Below, piece after piece: positions 44,008 through 52,720 of a stretch of DNA of 64,000 nt. The notes beneath the pieces were generated by a model. It was given only the letters and a program-made list of their open reading frames with translations, was not told the DNA's origin and searched no databases. This stretch comes from Hartmannibacter diazotrophicus (GTDB taxonomy: Bacteria; Pseudomonadota; Alphaproteobacteria; Rhizobiales; Pleomorphomonadaceae), in assembly GCF_900231165.1 (NCBI RefSeq), contig NZ_LT960614.1, positions 804,550 to 868,549 on the forward strand, read 5' to 3'. Position numbers and translations under genes: made by a program. How positions within the stretch are numbered: the stretch's first letter is position 1; every line of letters starts with the position of its first letter.

Positions 44008-44415
44008 TCCTCGATGCTGTCGAACAGGCGCTGCATGATCGCCAGCCGGCTCATCGCGGCGGCCTCGTGCACCATTCGGACCGCGGATCGCAATATGTCA
44101 GCATCCGCTATACCGAGCGCTTGGTGGAAGCCGGCATCGAGCCTTCCGTCTGCAGCGTCGGAGATAGTGCAGCCTGCCCTCGGGCTCGACCCGGGGGACA
44201 ACGCGCTCGCTGAGACGATCAACGGCTTCCATAAAGCCGAAGTGATCGATAGACGCGGACCATGGCGAAGCTTCGAGACAGCCGAGTTGGCCACTCAGAC
44301 CTGGGTGGACTGGTTCAATAAGAGCCGATTGGTGGAGCCCATCGGTAATGTCCCGCCGGCCGAAGCATAGGAACGCTTCTCCGCCAAGCTCACTGAGGCG
44401 GAGATGGCGGCGTAA
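44008..44415 (+). pseudogene. IS3-family transposase (orfB) 3' remnant
   Basis: A decayed C-terminal piece of an rve-type transposase. In one frame: LVHHSDRGSQYVSIRYTERL then VEAGIEPS; after an altered junction near 44165 another frame continues DNALAETINGFHKAEVID and WVDWFNKSRLVEPIGNVPPAEA. The expected GDSYDNALAET is broken by unrelated sequence (about 44168-44200), and the upstream transposase is missing. Non-functional. Confidence 0.85.
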
Positions 44416-44779
44416 CTTAGGACGAACGGCCCTCCCGCAGGCCCGGAGCGGTTCAGATGTCTTTGATGGCCTTCGCCGTCGGCCCATTCTGTATCTCGGA
44501 TCTCCGTCTCATCTTCGCTCTTTGGAGGACTGGGATGAGCCAGAAATCCTCCTCTATCCGTTACGCCGAAACTGTCTCATTGGCGCTGAACACCGACAGT
44601 CTTTCGACGTGGAATGCTGCCGGGTTGCTCGGCGGATTTTCCTCATCAGCTGCTCGTTGGGCATTTCGGTGCTCAAGAATTCATTTCTCAGTTTCGTATG
44701 TTCGTCAGTGCGAAGAGCCCTCTGTGTTCCTGAATTTCCAGCCGCAAGTCAGGGCGATCGAAGCCGACGAGATTCGGTC
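44416..44779. other. Unrecognised sequence before the catabolic regulator
   Basis: Open frames exist on the plus strand (for example 44457-44783, starting MSLMAFAVGPFCISDLRLIF), but none has a family resemblance or a good ribosome site. Probably debris of a mobile element or decayed gene. Confidence 0.35.
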
Positions 44780-44845
44780 TTGACGGTTTCAATAAATCTA
44801 TCTACCGTCTGAAGAATTCAAGAAATCGACATGCGATGTGTAGAT
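44780..44845 (+). promoter_or_regulatory. Putative promoter/operator of the MerR-XRE-cupin-racemase regulator
   Basis: TTGACG at 44780-44785, 17 bases, then TACCGT at 44803-44808, a weak promoter. ATCTAC (44800-44805) and GTAGAT (44840-44845) are inverted copies flanking the presumed transcription start and ending four bases before the ATG at 44850, which could be an autoregulatory site. Confidence 0.35.
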
Positions 44846-44849
44846 TTTT

Positions 44850-46733
44850 ATGACGACCTCCGCCAAAGACAGAAATCCCTTCTCGATAGGCCATGTCGCA
44901 CGCGTCACGGGCGTAGCGGTCTCGACGCTGCGGACCTGGGAAAATCAGGGATTGATCACGCCGTTCAAGTCGGACGGCGGTCATCGCTCGTTTTCCATGG
45001 AGGACATCGAGAAAGTTCGTCAGATCGAGCGCCTTCGGCGTGTCTCGGGTTTGGGGCTCTCGGCCATCCGGCGCGAGCTGCAGGGTCAGGAAGAGACCTT
45101 GCCGAAGCCGTCCGAGCAGTCAGTCCCGGACGGCGGAACCTGGGCCGACTTCAATCGCATCGGTGCCAAGGTTCGTGCCTTGCGAAAGAGTGCCGATATG
45201 TCGCTGCGCGAGCTTTCGGAGCGCACCGAAATCGGGCAGTCGCATCTCAGCATGTTCGAAAGGGGGCAGGCGTTCCTGTCGCCGGCCCGTCTGAGTGCCA
45301 TCGGTGCGGTATTCTCCTGTTCGTTGGCCGAGTTGCTCGGAGGAACCAACGAGCCGGACAGTCCCATCGTGCGCCATGGTAAGGGGCGGCTGGTCGGCTC
45401 CTTCGGACCGGGCGTCACCATCGAGCAGCTGACCGTGTCGCGCCGGTTGATGGACGCTGAAGTCTGGACAATCAAGCCGGGCAGGGAGAGCGACGGCTTC
45501 TACTCCCACGAAGGCGAAGAGCTGATCTATGTGCTGGATGGTAAGCTCGAGATCACGCTGGCCGGGCGGCAGCCCGAAGTGCTCGGTCGCGGCGACGGCG
45601 CCTATTTCAGCAGCCGGCTTGATCACCGTTGGCGCAATGCCGGCGACAGCGACGCGGTCGTCCTTTGGGTCAATACCGACAGTCACCGCCTCGGATCGAT
45701 GAGCTTTGAAAAGGCTGATCATCGGATTGGCCTGGGCGCGCGGATCGGTGGCGGACTTGGCGAAGGCTCGCCGAGCATCGTGCTGGATGATGGCACGCAG
45801 ACCTACCGTGTCGTTGAGACCCATACCGGAGGCCATCCGACCCGTATCCTGATTGAGCCTCTCGACGGGCTCGACGGGCCGATGGTCGCGGACAAGGTGG
45901 AGCAGTTCCGCGCGCGTCACGATCATCTCCGCAGCCTTCTGCTGCAGGAGCCCCGCGGTCACGCCGGGTCCTTTGGCCTCGTCCCTGTCCAGTCGAACGT
46001 CGCGGATTTCGGAGCAATGTTCCTGGCGTCCTATGGCTATCCGGCCATGTGCGGGCATGCCGTCATCGGGCTTGCCAAGGCCCTGAAGGCGCTTGGCCGG
46101 CTGCGCGGCCGCGATCGGTTCACCGTAGAAGTCCCGGCTGGTGTGGTGACCGTTCACCTGGATGAGGCGACCGACGACGTCAGTCTCGATCTGCCCGCGT
46201 GGCTGCTCGGACCCGCCGACGATGTGGAGGCTGGCGGACGGACGATCCGTGTCCAGCCGGCCTTTGGCGGGCTGTGCTACGGCCTCATCGACGCGGGTGA
46301 AGTCGGGCTCGATCTGACGAAGGAAGGTGTCGACGCATTGTTGACGCTGGCGGATGCGATCAAATCGGCATGGAACCGGGGCGAGGGCGGCTACGGCGCT
46401 CCGCTGGACGCGGTGCTCTTCTGTCAGGAACCGCATGATGGCCTGCCGCGGCAATTCCTCGCCATCGACAAGCACAAATTCGACCGGTCGCCCGGCGTGA
46501 CAGGGCTTGCCGCCCGCATGGCGCAACTTCTGGCGCAGGGCCGGATCGTCCCCGGCGAGCGCTACCAGGTGGAAGGTCTTTTCGGCGGCCGGTTCGCCGG
46601 AGAAGTGCTGGCCGAAACAATCCAGGGCAATTCCGACGCTGCCTGCACGGTCCGCGTGGCCGGGCGGGCCAACATTCACGGCGTCACCACGCTGGTGCTC
46701 GAGAAGGACGATCCCTTGGGCAGCGGCTTCTGA
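44850..46733 (+). CDS. Four-domain regulator: MerR HTH + XRE HTH + cupin + inactive proline racemase domain
   Basis: 627 residues. 1) MerR-type HTH, about 11-78 (FSIGHVARVTGVAVSTLRTW, GLITPFKSDGGHRSF). 2) XRE HTH, about 103-164 (IGAKVRALRKSADMSLRELS, GQSHLSMFERGQ). 3) Cupin, about 200-277 (HEGEELIYVLDGKLEITL, GDGAYFSSRLDHRWRN). 4) Proline racemase fold, 318-627, closest in the window to the enzyme at 54423. The first catalytic Cys is kept (AMCGH, C401), but the second motif SPCGTG is SPGVTG at 547-552, so the Cys is Gly549. Racemisation needs both Cys, so this domain is probably a ligand sensor. It lies upstream of and co-directional with the operon it likely controls. Confidence 0.88.
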   Translation: MTTSAKDRNPFSIGHVARVTGVAVSTLRTWENQGLITPFKSDGGHRSFSMEDIEKVRQIERLRRVSGLGLSAIRRELQGQEETLPKPSEQSVPDGGTWADFNRIGAKVRALRKSADMSLRELSERTEIGQSHLSMFERGQAFLSPARLSAIGAVFSCSLAELLGGTNEPDSPIVRHGKGRLVGSFGPGVTIEQLTVSRRLMDAEVWTIKPGRESDGFYSHEGEELIYVLDGKLEITLAGRQPEVLGRGDGAYFSSRLDHRWRNAGDSDAVVLWVNTDSHRLGSMSFEKADHRIGLGARIGGGLGEGSPSIVLDDGTQTYRVVETHTGGHPTRILIEPLDGLDGPMVADKVEQFRARHDHLRSLLLQEPRGHAGSFGLVPVQSNVADFGAMFLASYGYPAMCGHAVIGLAKALKALGRLRGRDRFTVEVPAGVVTVHLDEATDDVSLDLPAWLLGPADDVEAGGRTIRVQPAFGGLCYGLIDAGEVGLDLTKEGVDALLTLADAIKSAWNRGEGGYGAPLDAVLFCQEPHDGLPRQFLAIDKHKFDRSPGVTGLAARMAQLLAQGRIVPGERYQVEGLFGGRFAGEVLAETIQGNSDAACTVRVAGRANIHGVTTLVLEKDDPLGSGF

Positions 46734-46877
46734 GACATGCCGTCATCCCGCCGAGGCAAATGAGCGTCTCGGCAAGGTTGGAAGCCGGCCAATGACTTGG
46801 AGCATCGCGCAGTCCGTGATGGCTGGCGTGACGCTCACGAGACCAAAAAAAGCCAATCAAAACCAGAGGAGAACATC

Positions 46878-47720
46878 ATGCGTTTCAGACTACCTGCATT
46901 TCTCATGACGGCGTTGGCGGCCTTCCTGGTCCTTGCGTCCGCTGCAGTCCAGCCGGCCGCCGCGGCCGATCCCAATCTTGTGCTGGACCGCATCAAGTCG
47001 AGCGGCGAATTGCGCGTTCCGGTCATGGTCGGCGAGGAGCCGGGCTATATCCGCGATCGCAACACCGGAGAATGGACCGGTTTCTATATGGATTGGTCGC
47101 ATGACATCGCCGATCTTCTCGGCGTGAAGGTCGTGCCGGTCGAGACGACCTGGGGCAACCTCGCCGCCGATTTCCAGGCGGGCAAGATCGACATCGCCTT
47201 CGGCCTCAATCCGAACCCGAAGCGCGGTCTTGTCGTCGACTACCTGAACGCGCCGCTTTTCACGGACGCCTGGGCGATCGTCGTGAAGCCCGGCTTTGAC
47301 AAGAAGACCTGGAAGGACCTCAACGATCCGTCCGTCCATCTTGTCGTCCAGAAGGGCGGCACCATGCAGGTTGTCGCCGAGGCGCTGACGCCGAAGGCCC
47401 AGATCACGCCTGTCGAGGAGCGCCCGCTCGGCGTGATGGAACTCCAGGCCGGCCGCGGCGATGCGATGATCGTCTCGATCTTCGATGCCGCGCAGATCGC
47501 CAAGCAGACGGGCTTCAAGGTGATCCTGCCGACGCCGATGCTGCTCAATCCGGCCACCATTGGCGTGCGCCGCGAGGAGGGCAATGAGGGCTACGAAAAC
47601 TGGCTGACCAACTGGGTCAACCAGCAGCGCGCCCTCGGTCTGGCCCAGGGCAAGCTCTACAAGGCCTTCGAGGACCACGGCATCGATCTCTCGATGCTCC
47701 CGGCCGAGTTCAGCTTCTGA
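46878..47720 (+). CDS. ABC transporter substrate-binding protein, polar amino acid type
   Basis: 280 residues with a signal peptide (MRFRLPAFLMTALAAFLVLA, cleavage near AAAAD). AGGAGA lies just upstream of ATG 46878. The family 3 solute-binding fold is seen in LRVPVMVGEEPGYIRDRNTG, GFYMDWSHDIADLLGVKV, WGNLAADFQAGKIDIAFGL and KGGTMQVVAEALTP. It delivers a small amino-acid-like ligand in the periplasm to the permease encoded next. A terminator-like hairpin after it would raise its expression over that of the permease. Confidence 0.92.
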   Translation: MRFRLPAFLMTALAAFLVLASAAVQPAAAADPNLVLDRIKSSGELRVPVMVGEEPGYIRDRNTGEWTGFYMDWSHDIADLLGVKVVPVETTWGNLAADFQAGKIDIAFGLNPNPKRGLVVDYLNAPLFTDAWAIVVKPGFDKKTWKDLNDPSVHLVVQKGGTMQVVAEALTPKAQITPVEERPLGVMELQAGRGDAMIVSIFDAAQIAKQTGFKVILPTPMLLNPATIGVRREEGNEGYENWLTNWVNQQRALGLAQGKLYKAFEDHGIDLSMLPAEFSF

Positions 47721-47737
47721 TCTCGATCCAACACCGG

Positions 47738-47774
47738 CCGGGAAGGGGCGCTGCGTCGCTTCCCGGTCTCTTTT
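47738..47774 (+). terminator. Attenuating hairpin between binding protein and permease genes
   Basis: CCGGGAAG (47738-47745) pairs perfectly with CTTCCCGG (47759-47766), loop of 13 bases, followed by TCTCTTTT. In ABC operons a partial terminator here keeps binding protein levels above permease levels. Confidence 0.65.
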
Positions 47775-47798
47775 CCCAGCTCCCTTGACGAGGCTTCC

Positions 47799-48446
47799 GT
47801 GTTCGACTGGTCCGTCATCGCGCAGAATATCGACCTGATCGGGGTCGGGCTGCTCGTCACGCTCAAATACACTGTCGTGACCTGCGTTCTTGGCCTGATG
47901 ATCGGCCTCGTCGTCGCTCTGGCGCAGCTCACGGAGATCCGGCTGATCCGCCTGGCAGGTCGGCTCTTCGTTGAATTCTTCCGCAACGTGCCCCTGTTGG
48001 TGTGGCTGTTGTGGTCCTATTACGCGCTGCCGATTTTCGCGGGCATCAATATCTCCAAGGAGGCGGCGGCCATTCTGGCGCTCAGTCTCTACGGCGCCTC
48101 TTACTATGCTGAGATCCTGCGCGCCGGCATTCAATCGCTGGATGCAGGGCAGAACGATGCGGCCAGGGCCCTCGGTATGTCGCCGGTCCAGGCCATGCGC
48201 CGGATCATCCTGCCGCAGGCCTTCCGCAACATGATCCCGCCGCTCGCGGGCCAGACGATCATCCAGATGAAGAACACGACGCTGCTGTCGGTGATCACGG
48301 TTCCGGACCTTCTCTACCAGGCAAGCTACGTCGCCTCCTTCACCTATCGTCCGATGGAGATCTACACGGCCATCGGCATCGTCTTCCTGATCATCCTGAT
48401 CCCGTCGAATTACCTGGCGCGCAAACTGGAGGCGCATCAGCGATGA
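47799..48446 (+). CDS. ABC transporter permease, HisM/GlnP family
   Basis: 215 residues, start GTG 47799 ([20 protein letters not shown]). About five membrane segments, with the HEQ-family motif [21 protein letters not shown] and the EAA loop [39 protein letters not shown]. Only one permease gene is present, so it presumably works as a homodimer. It overlaps the ATPase gene by four bases. Confidence 0.93.
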   Translation: MFDWSVIAQNIDLIGVGLLVTLKYTVVTCVLGLMIGLVVALAQLTEIRLIRLAGRLFVEFFRNVPLLVWLLWSYYALPIFAGINISKEAAAILALSLYGASYYAEILRAGIQSLDAGQNDAARALGMSPVQAMRRIILPQAFRNMIPPLAGQTIIQMKNTTLLSVITVPDLLYQASYVASFTYRPMEIYTAIGIVFLIILIPSNYLARKLEAHQR

Positions 48447-49267
48447 CCCAGCATTCTCCCGACACGCAGAAGCCGCCATTGGTACAAATCACCGGGGTCA
48501 GAAAGCAGTTCGGCAAGCACGAGGTGCTCAAAGGCATCGACCTGACCGTTCACGAGGGCGAAGTGGTGGCCCTTCTGGGCTCCAGCGGCTCGGGCAAGAC
48601 CACGCTGCTCCGCTGCGTCAACCTCCTCGAAGAGCCAACATCGGGCCGGATCGACATCGGCGGCAGGCCGATCTTCCATACCAGTGACGGCGTCGACCAC
48701 GCCCGCCTGCGCGCCTCCGAAATCGCCGCGATGCGCAGCCGGGTCGGCATGGTCTTCCAGCAGTTCAACCTCTTTCCGCACATGAACGTTCTCGCCAATG
48801 TCATGGAGGGGCCGCGGACCGTCCTGAAGATGGACGAAAAGACGAGCCGTGAGAGCGCGCTCGATTTTCTCGCCAAGGTCGGGATGGCTGATTTCGCCGA
48901 TCGAATGCCGTCGAACCTTTCCGGCGGCCAGAAGCAACGCGTTTCGATCGCCAGAGCGCTCAACATGCGCCCCGCCGTCATCCTGTTCGACGAGCCGACC
49001 TCGGCGCTCGACCCCGAACTGGTCGGCGAGGTGCTGAACACCATGATTGCGCTCGCCAAGGAGGGCATGACCATGCTGGTCGTGACTCACGAGCTCGGCT
49101 TTGCCCTGGAGGTCGCGAGCCGCGTCGTCTTCCTCGACCAGGGCACGATTGCCGCCGAAGGGCCGCCGGCGGATGTCCTCCTTCACCCGACGAACGAGCG
49201 CGTCCTCTCCTTCGTCAACCGCTTTCACGCAACGGCCGAATTGATGCGGCCGCTGCTCGAAACCTGA
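48443..49267 (+). CDS. ABC transporter ATP-binding protein, polar amino acid type
   Basis: 274 residues. Walker A is [15 protein letters not shown]-loop [14 protein letters not shown], signature [16 protein letters not shown], Walker [21 protein letters not shown] and H-loop [11 protein letters not shown]. This is the GlnQ/HisP type. The start overlaps the permease stop (ATGA), and 29 bases separate it from the DapA-type gene, so transport and catabolism are one transcript. Confidence 0.95.
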   Translation: MTQHSPDTQKPPLVQITGVRKQFGKHEVLKGIDLTVHEGEVVALLGSSGSGKTTLLRCVNLLEEPTSGRIDIGGRPIFHTSDGVDHARLRASEIAAMRSRVGMVFQQFNLFPHMNVLANVMEGPRTVLKMDEKTSRESALDFLAKVGMADFADRMPSNLSGGQKQRVSIARALNMRPAVILFDEPTSALDPELVGEVLNTMIALAKEGMTMLVVTHELGFALEVASRVVFLDQGTIAAEGPPADVLLHPTNERVLSFVNRFHATAELMRPLLET

Positions 49268-49296
49268 TCACGACCAAACCAAATCTGGAAGGCACG

Positions 49297-50205
49297 ATGG
49301 CCAAGACCAACTGGCAGGGCATCCATTCTGTCCTGGTGACTCCGTTCGACTCGAACGGTGCAATCGATTTCGCCCGGTTCGAGGAACTGGTCGATCGCAA
49401 CATCGCGGCCGGCGCGGACGGTGTGATCGTTTGCGGCAGCACCGGCGAGTTCTATGCAATGACCGTGGAGGAGCGAGACGCGCTGTTCCGCTCGACAGTG
49501 TCGGCAACAGCGCGGCGCGTGCCGGTGCTCGCTGGCGTCTCCGATCTCAGCCTCGATGTCACGTTCGACCTCTGTGGCCGCGCCAAAGCCGCCGGCTGTG
49601 ACGGCATCCTGGCCCTGCCGCCGATCTACGCCAAGCCGGATCTGCGCGAGGCCGAGCACTTCTACCGGCGCCTTTCGGCGCTCTGCGACCTGCCGATCAT
49701 GCTCTACAACAGCCCGGCAAGGCTCGGCGTCAATCTGCTGCCCGAACTCGTCGACAAGCTCGCCGATCTGCCTAATGTCGTCGCCATCAAGGATTCGTCG
49801 GCCGACATCCAGCAGGTGACGGAGCTCTGCGCCCGGGTCAAGGATCGCCTCGCTGTCTTCGTCGGCTACGAGACGATGATCCGCTCCGCCCTCCCGGTTG
49901 GCTGCAGCGGCGTTGTCGCCATGGCGCATCAGCTGTCCGGCAGGCTCGTGCGGACCTACTACGACGCCTGCGCGGCGGGCGACACGGCAACCGCCGACAA
50001 GCTGGAGCTGGCGCTCTTCGCCATCTACGGCTGCTTCAAGTCCGGCAGCTTCTACGCCGGCATCAAGGCGGCGATGAACGAACTCGGCCAGCCGGTCGGC
50101 GATCCGCGCGAACCTCTGCTGCCATTTTCGGACGCCCAGGTTTCCAAGGTCCGCGACCTGCTTCAGGGCGCCAATGTCCAGCAGATCATCAAGGAACTCG
50201 CTTAG
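49297..50205 (+). CDS. DapA-superfamily lyase/deaminase (possible pyrroline-hydroxycarboxylate deaminase)
   Basis: 302 residues, class I aldolase TIM barrel of the dihydrodipicolinate synthase superfamily. The GSTGEFYAM loop is at 48-55, catalytic Tyr137 in IMLYNSPARLG and Schiff-base Lys165 in VVAIKDSSADIQQ. In hydroxyproline catabolism a member of this superfamily deaminates pyrroline-4-hydroxy-2-carboxylate to ketoglutarate semialdehyde, and the neighbouring racemases and aldehyde dehydrogenases agree. Other members are sugar-acid or sialate lyases, so the substrate is inferred from context. Confidence 0.85.
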   Translation: MAKTNWQGIHSVLVTPFDSNGAIDFARFEELVDRNIAAGADGVIVCGSTGEFYAMTVEERDALFRSTVSATARRVPVLAGVSDLSLDVTFDLCGRAKAAGCDGILALPPIYAKPDLREAEHFYRRLSALCDLPIMLYNSPARLGVNLLPELVDKLADLPNVVAIKDSSADIQQVTELCARVKDRLAVFVGYETMIRSALPVGCSGVVAMAHQLSGRLVRTYYDACAAGDTATADKLELALFAIYGCFKSGSFYAGIKAAMNELGQPVGDPREPLLPFSDAQVSKVRDLLQGANVQQIIKELA

Positions 50206-50209
50206 CATC

Positions 50210-51217
50210 ATGCGTTCCACCCGCATCATCCAGGGAATCGACTCCCACACGGCCGGCTGTCCGCTGCGCCTCATCACCTCCGGTTTCGGCCCGATTCGGG
50301 GATCCACGATGGTGGAGAAGCGCGCCGATCTGATGACCCGCGACTGGCTGCGCCAGCTCGTGCTATTCGAGCCGCGCGGCAGCTTCAACATGCCGGCGGC
50401 GGTCCTCACCGAGGCATGCTCGCCCGATGCCGATATCGGCATGATCATCCTTGAGCCGGACACCTATCCGCCGATGTGCGGCCACTGCGCCATGGCCGTT
50501 GCGACCATCTCGGTCGAGGCCGGCTATATCACCGCCGAGGAAGGCGAGACGCTGGTGCGGCTCGATACGCCGGCTGGCGTCGTCCCGGCGCGTGTGCGCG
50601 TCGAGAACGGCCGGGCCGCGTCCGTGACACTGGAGATGCCGGCAAGCTTCCTTTACCGGCGCGATGTCCAGCTCACCACGCCGTCCTTCGGCACGGTGTG
50701 CGGCGATATCGCTTTCGGCGGTGACTTCTATTTCATCGTCGAGGCGGCCGATCTCGGCCTGACGCTGACGCCCGGCAATGCCTGGGCGCTGGTTGGCGCT
50801 GCGGCCGAACTGCGCGCGGCACTCAAGGACGTTCCCGTGCAACATCCGACCCTCGCTCACGTCAACGAGATCTACCAGATCGAGATCGTCGGCCCCGGTG
50901 ACGGCCCGTCCACGGACGGCAAGAATGTCGTGGTTTGCCCGCCGACGGTGATCGACCGCTCTCCCTGTGGCACCGGCACGGCCTCGCGCATGGCGATGCT
51001 CCACGCCAAGGGCGAGCTTGGCGTCGGCGACAGCTTCCGCCACGCAGGCATTCTCGACACGGTGTTTCGCGGTGAGATCCATGGCGAGACCAAGGTCGGC
51101 GACCTGCCGGCCATCCAGTGTACGGTGACGGGCTCGGCCTATCTCACCGGCAGCTTCAACTTCTTCCTCGACCCCCACGATCCGTTCCAGTCCGGTTTCC
51201 GGCTGACCGGCGTGTGA
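50210..51217 (+). CDS. Proline racemase / hydroxyproline 2-epimerase family enzyme (first copy)
   Basis: 335 residues, MRSTRIIQGIDSHTAGCPLR. Both catalytic cysteines are present: C90 in PPMCGHCAMAV and C253 in DRSPCGTGTASRM. The two-Cys form does proline racemisation or 4-hydroxyproline C2 epimerisation by proton transfer; trans-3-hydroxyproline dehydratases lack the second Cys. It is less similar to the regulator's racemase domain than the copy at 54423 is. Four bases separate it from the DapA-type gene. Confidence 0.9.
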   Translation: MRSTRIIQGIDSHTAGCPLRLITSGFGPIRGSTMVEKRADLMTRDWLRQLVLFEPRGSFNMPAAVLTEACSPDADIGMIILEPDTYPPMCGHCAMAVATISVEAGYITAEEGETLVRLDTPAGVVPARVRVENGRAASVTLEMPASFLYRRDVQLTTPSFGTVCGDIAFGGDFYFIVEAADLGLTLTPGNAWALVGAAAELRAALKDVPVQHPTLAHVNEIYQIEIVGPGDGPSTDGKNVVVCPPTVIDRSPCGTGTASRMAMLHAKGELGVGDSFRHAGILDTVFRGEIHGETKVGDLPAIQCTVTGSAYLTGSFNFFLDPHDPFQSGFRLTGV

Positions 51218-51240
51218 GGTCTCGCATTACGGTGCAAGCA

Positions 51241-52716
51241 ATGTCCCTGAATTTCGATCCGAACGGCCTGACACTGCCGTTCGGTCACCTCATCGATGGC
51301 GAACGCGTTGCTGCTGGCGGCGCGGAGATCCCAGTCGCCCGGCCGTCCGACGGCCGGGAGGTCGGCCGCATTCACGCCGCGGATGCAGACCTCGTGGACC
51401 GGGCGGTGCAGGCCGCGCACAGGGCATTCCGGACCTCCGGATGGGCCGAAGCCGATCCGTTGGAACGGGCGGCGGTCCTGAAACGATGGGCCGATCTCAT
51501 CGACGCCCGCCGCATTGAGATCGCGCGCATCGAGGCGGCCACGACCACCCGTCCGGTCGAGGATCTCGTCAATCGCGATCTCGTCCGGGCCGCCGGCGCC
51601 CTTCGTTATTTCGCCGAATGGGCCGACAAGGTCGAGGGTTCGCTGCTGGCGACGGCCGCCGGGCGCACATCGATGGTGAAGCCGGAACCCTGGGGCGTCA
51701 TCGCCTCGATCGCGCCGTTCAATTTCCCGGCCATCAACGCGATCTGGAAATCGGCGCCGGCGCTCGCGGTCGGCAATGCCGTCGTGCTGAAGCCCTCCGA
51801 GATGACGCCGTGTTCGGCCGTTGTGATGGCGGAACTGGCACTGGAGGCCGGTCTGCCGCGCGGTCTCTTCAACGTGATCCAGGGCGCGGGCGCGACCGGC
51901 TCGGCGCTGGTACGCCATCCGCTGGTCTCCAAGATCACCTTCACCGGCTCGTCCGCCACGGGGGCGCGCGTCATGGCGGATGCGGCCGAGACGGGGACCA
52001 AGCCGGTGACGCTGGAGCTTGGCGGCAAGTCGCCCCAACTGGTCTTGAAGGACGTCCGTAATCTGGATGCAGTGGCGCTCAATGTCGCCAACGGTTTTCT
52101 CGCCAATGCCGGGCAGGTGTGCACGGCAGGCACGCGGCTGATCGTGCCGGAAACGCTGCACGACGACCTCCTGGAGCGCGTGATTTCCATCGCCAACGGT
52201 CGCCGGGCAGGGCCGACCTGGCAGACCGGCAACACCATGCCGCCGATCATTTCGGAGAAGCAGGCGCAGCGGATCGACGCGATGCTGGCCGAGACCGTGT
52301 CGGATGGAGCCGAGGTCATGGCCGGCGGCGGCCGCGATCCGAGCCAGAATGCCGGCGCCTATTATCGTCCGACGATCCTGCGCGGCGTTCCCGAACACTC
52401 GATCGGCTTTCGCGGCGAGTTCTTCGGTCCCGTTCTCTCGGTCTACACCTATGCCGACGAGGAGGAGGGCATCGCCATGGCGAACCATCCTCTCTACGGC
52501 CTCGCGGCGAGCGTCTACACCGACGATGCGGGCAAGGCGCTGAGCCTGCCCTCGCGTATCGATGCGGGCACCGTCTGGGTGAATGCCCATGGCCGGCAGC
52601 CTGATTTTGCAACGCCACAGGGCGGCTTCAAGGGGTCGGGTTTCGGCAAGGAAATGGGGCGCGCGGGCCTCGAGAGCTTCCTTCGTTTCAAGACGGTCTG
52701 GCTTCAGCACGGTTGA
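51241..52716 (+). CDS. NAD(P)-dependent aldehyde dehydrogenase (first copy)
   Basis: 491 residues, MSLNFDPNGLTLPFGHLIDG. Rossmann and catalytic blocks: EPWGVIASIAPFNFPAINAIWKSAPALAVG, FTGSSATGARVM, the general base Glu in TLELGGKSPQLVL (about residue 259) and the nucleophile Cys in ANAGQVCTAGTRLIVPE (about 293). An ALDH following a DapA-type deaminase could oxidise 2-ketoglutarate semialdehyde to 2-ketoglutarate; a second ALDH at 55507 makes the division of labour unclear. Confidence 0.92.
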   Translation: MSLNFDPNGLTLPFGHLIDGERVAAGGAEIPVARPSDGREVGRIHAADADLVDRAVQAAHRAFRTSGWAEADPLERAAVLKRWADLIDARRIEIARIEAATTTRPVEDLVNRDLVRAAGALRYFAEWADKVEGSLLATAAGRTSMVKPEPWGVIASIAPFNFPAINAIWKSAPALAVGNAVVLKPSEMTPCSAVVMAELALEAGLPRGLFNVIQGAGATGSALVRHPLVSKITFTGSSATGARVMADAAETGTKPVTLELGGKSPQLVLKDVRNLDAVALNVANGFLANAGQVCTAGTRLIVPETLHDDLLERVISIANGRRAGPTWQTGNTMPPIISEKQAQRIDAMLAETVSDGAEVMAGGGRDPSQNAGAYYRPTILRGVPEHSIGFRGEFFGPVLSVYTYADEEEGIAMANHPLYGLAASVYTDDAGKALSLPSRIDAGTVWVNAHGRQPDFATPQGGFKGSGFGKEMGRAGLESFLRFKTVWLQHG

Positions 52717-52720
52717 TGAC

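Noticed and set aside
44457-44783. 109-codon plus-strand frame before the catabolic regulator as a Cascade remnant
   Set aside because: No resemblance to any Cas protein could be seen.
46890-48479. 529-codon minus-strand frame opposite the ABC transporter genes
   Set aside because: Antisense shadow; the plus-strand genes have clear signal peptide, permease and ATPase motifs.
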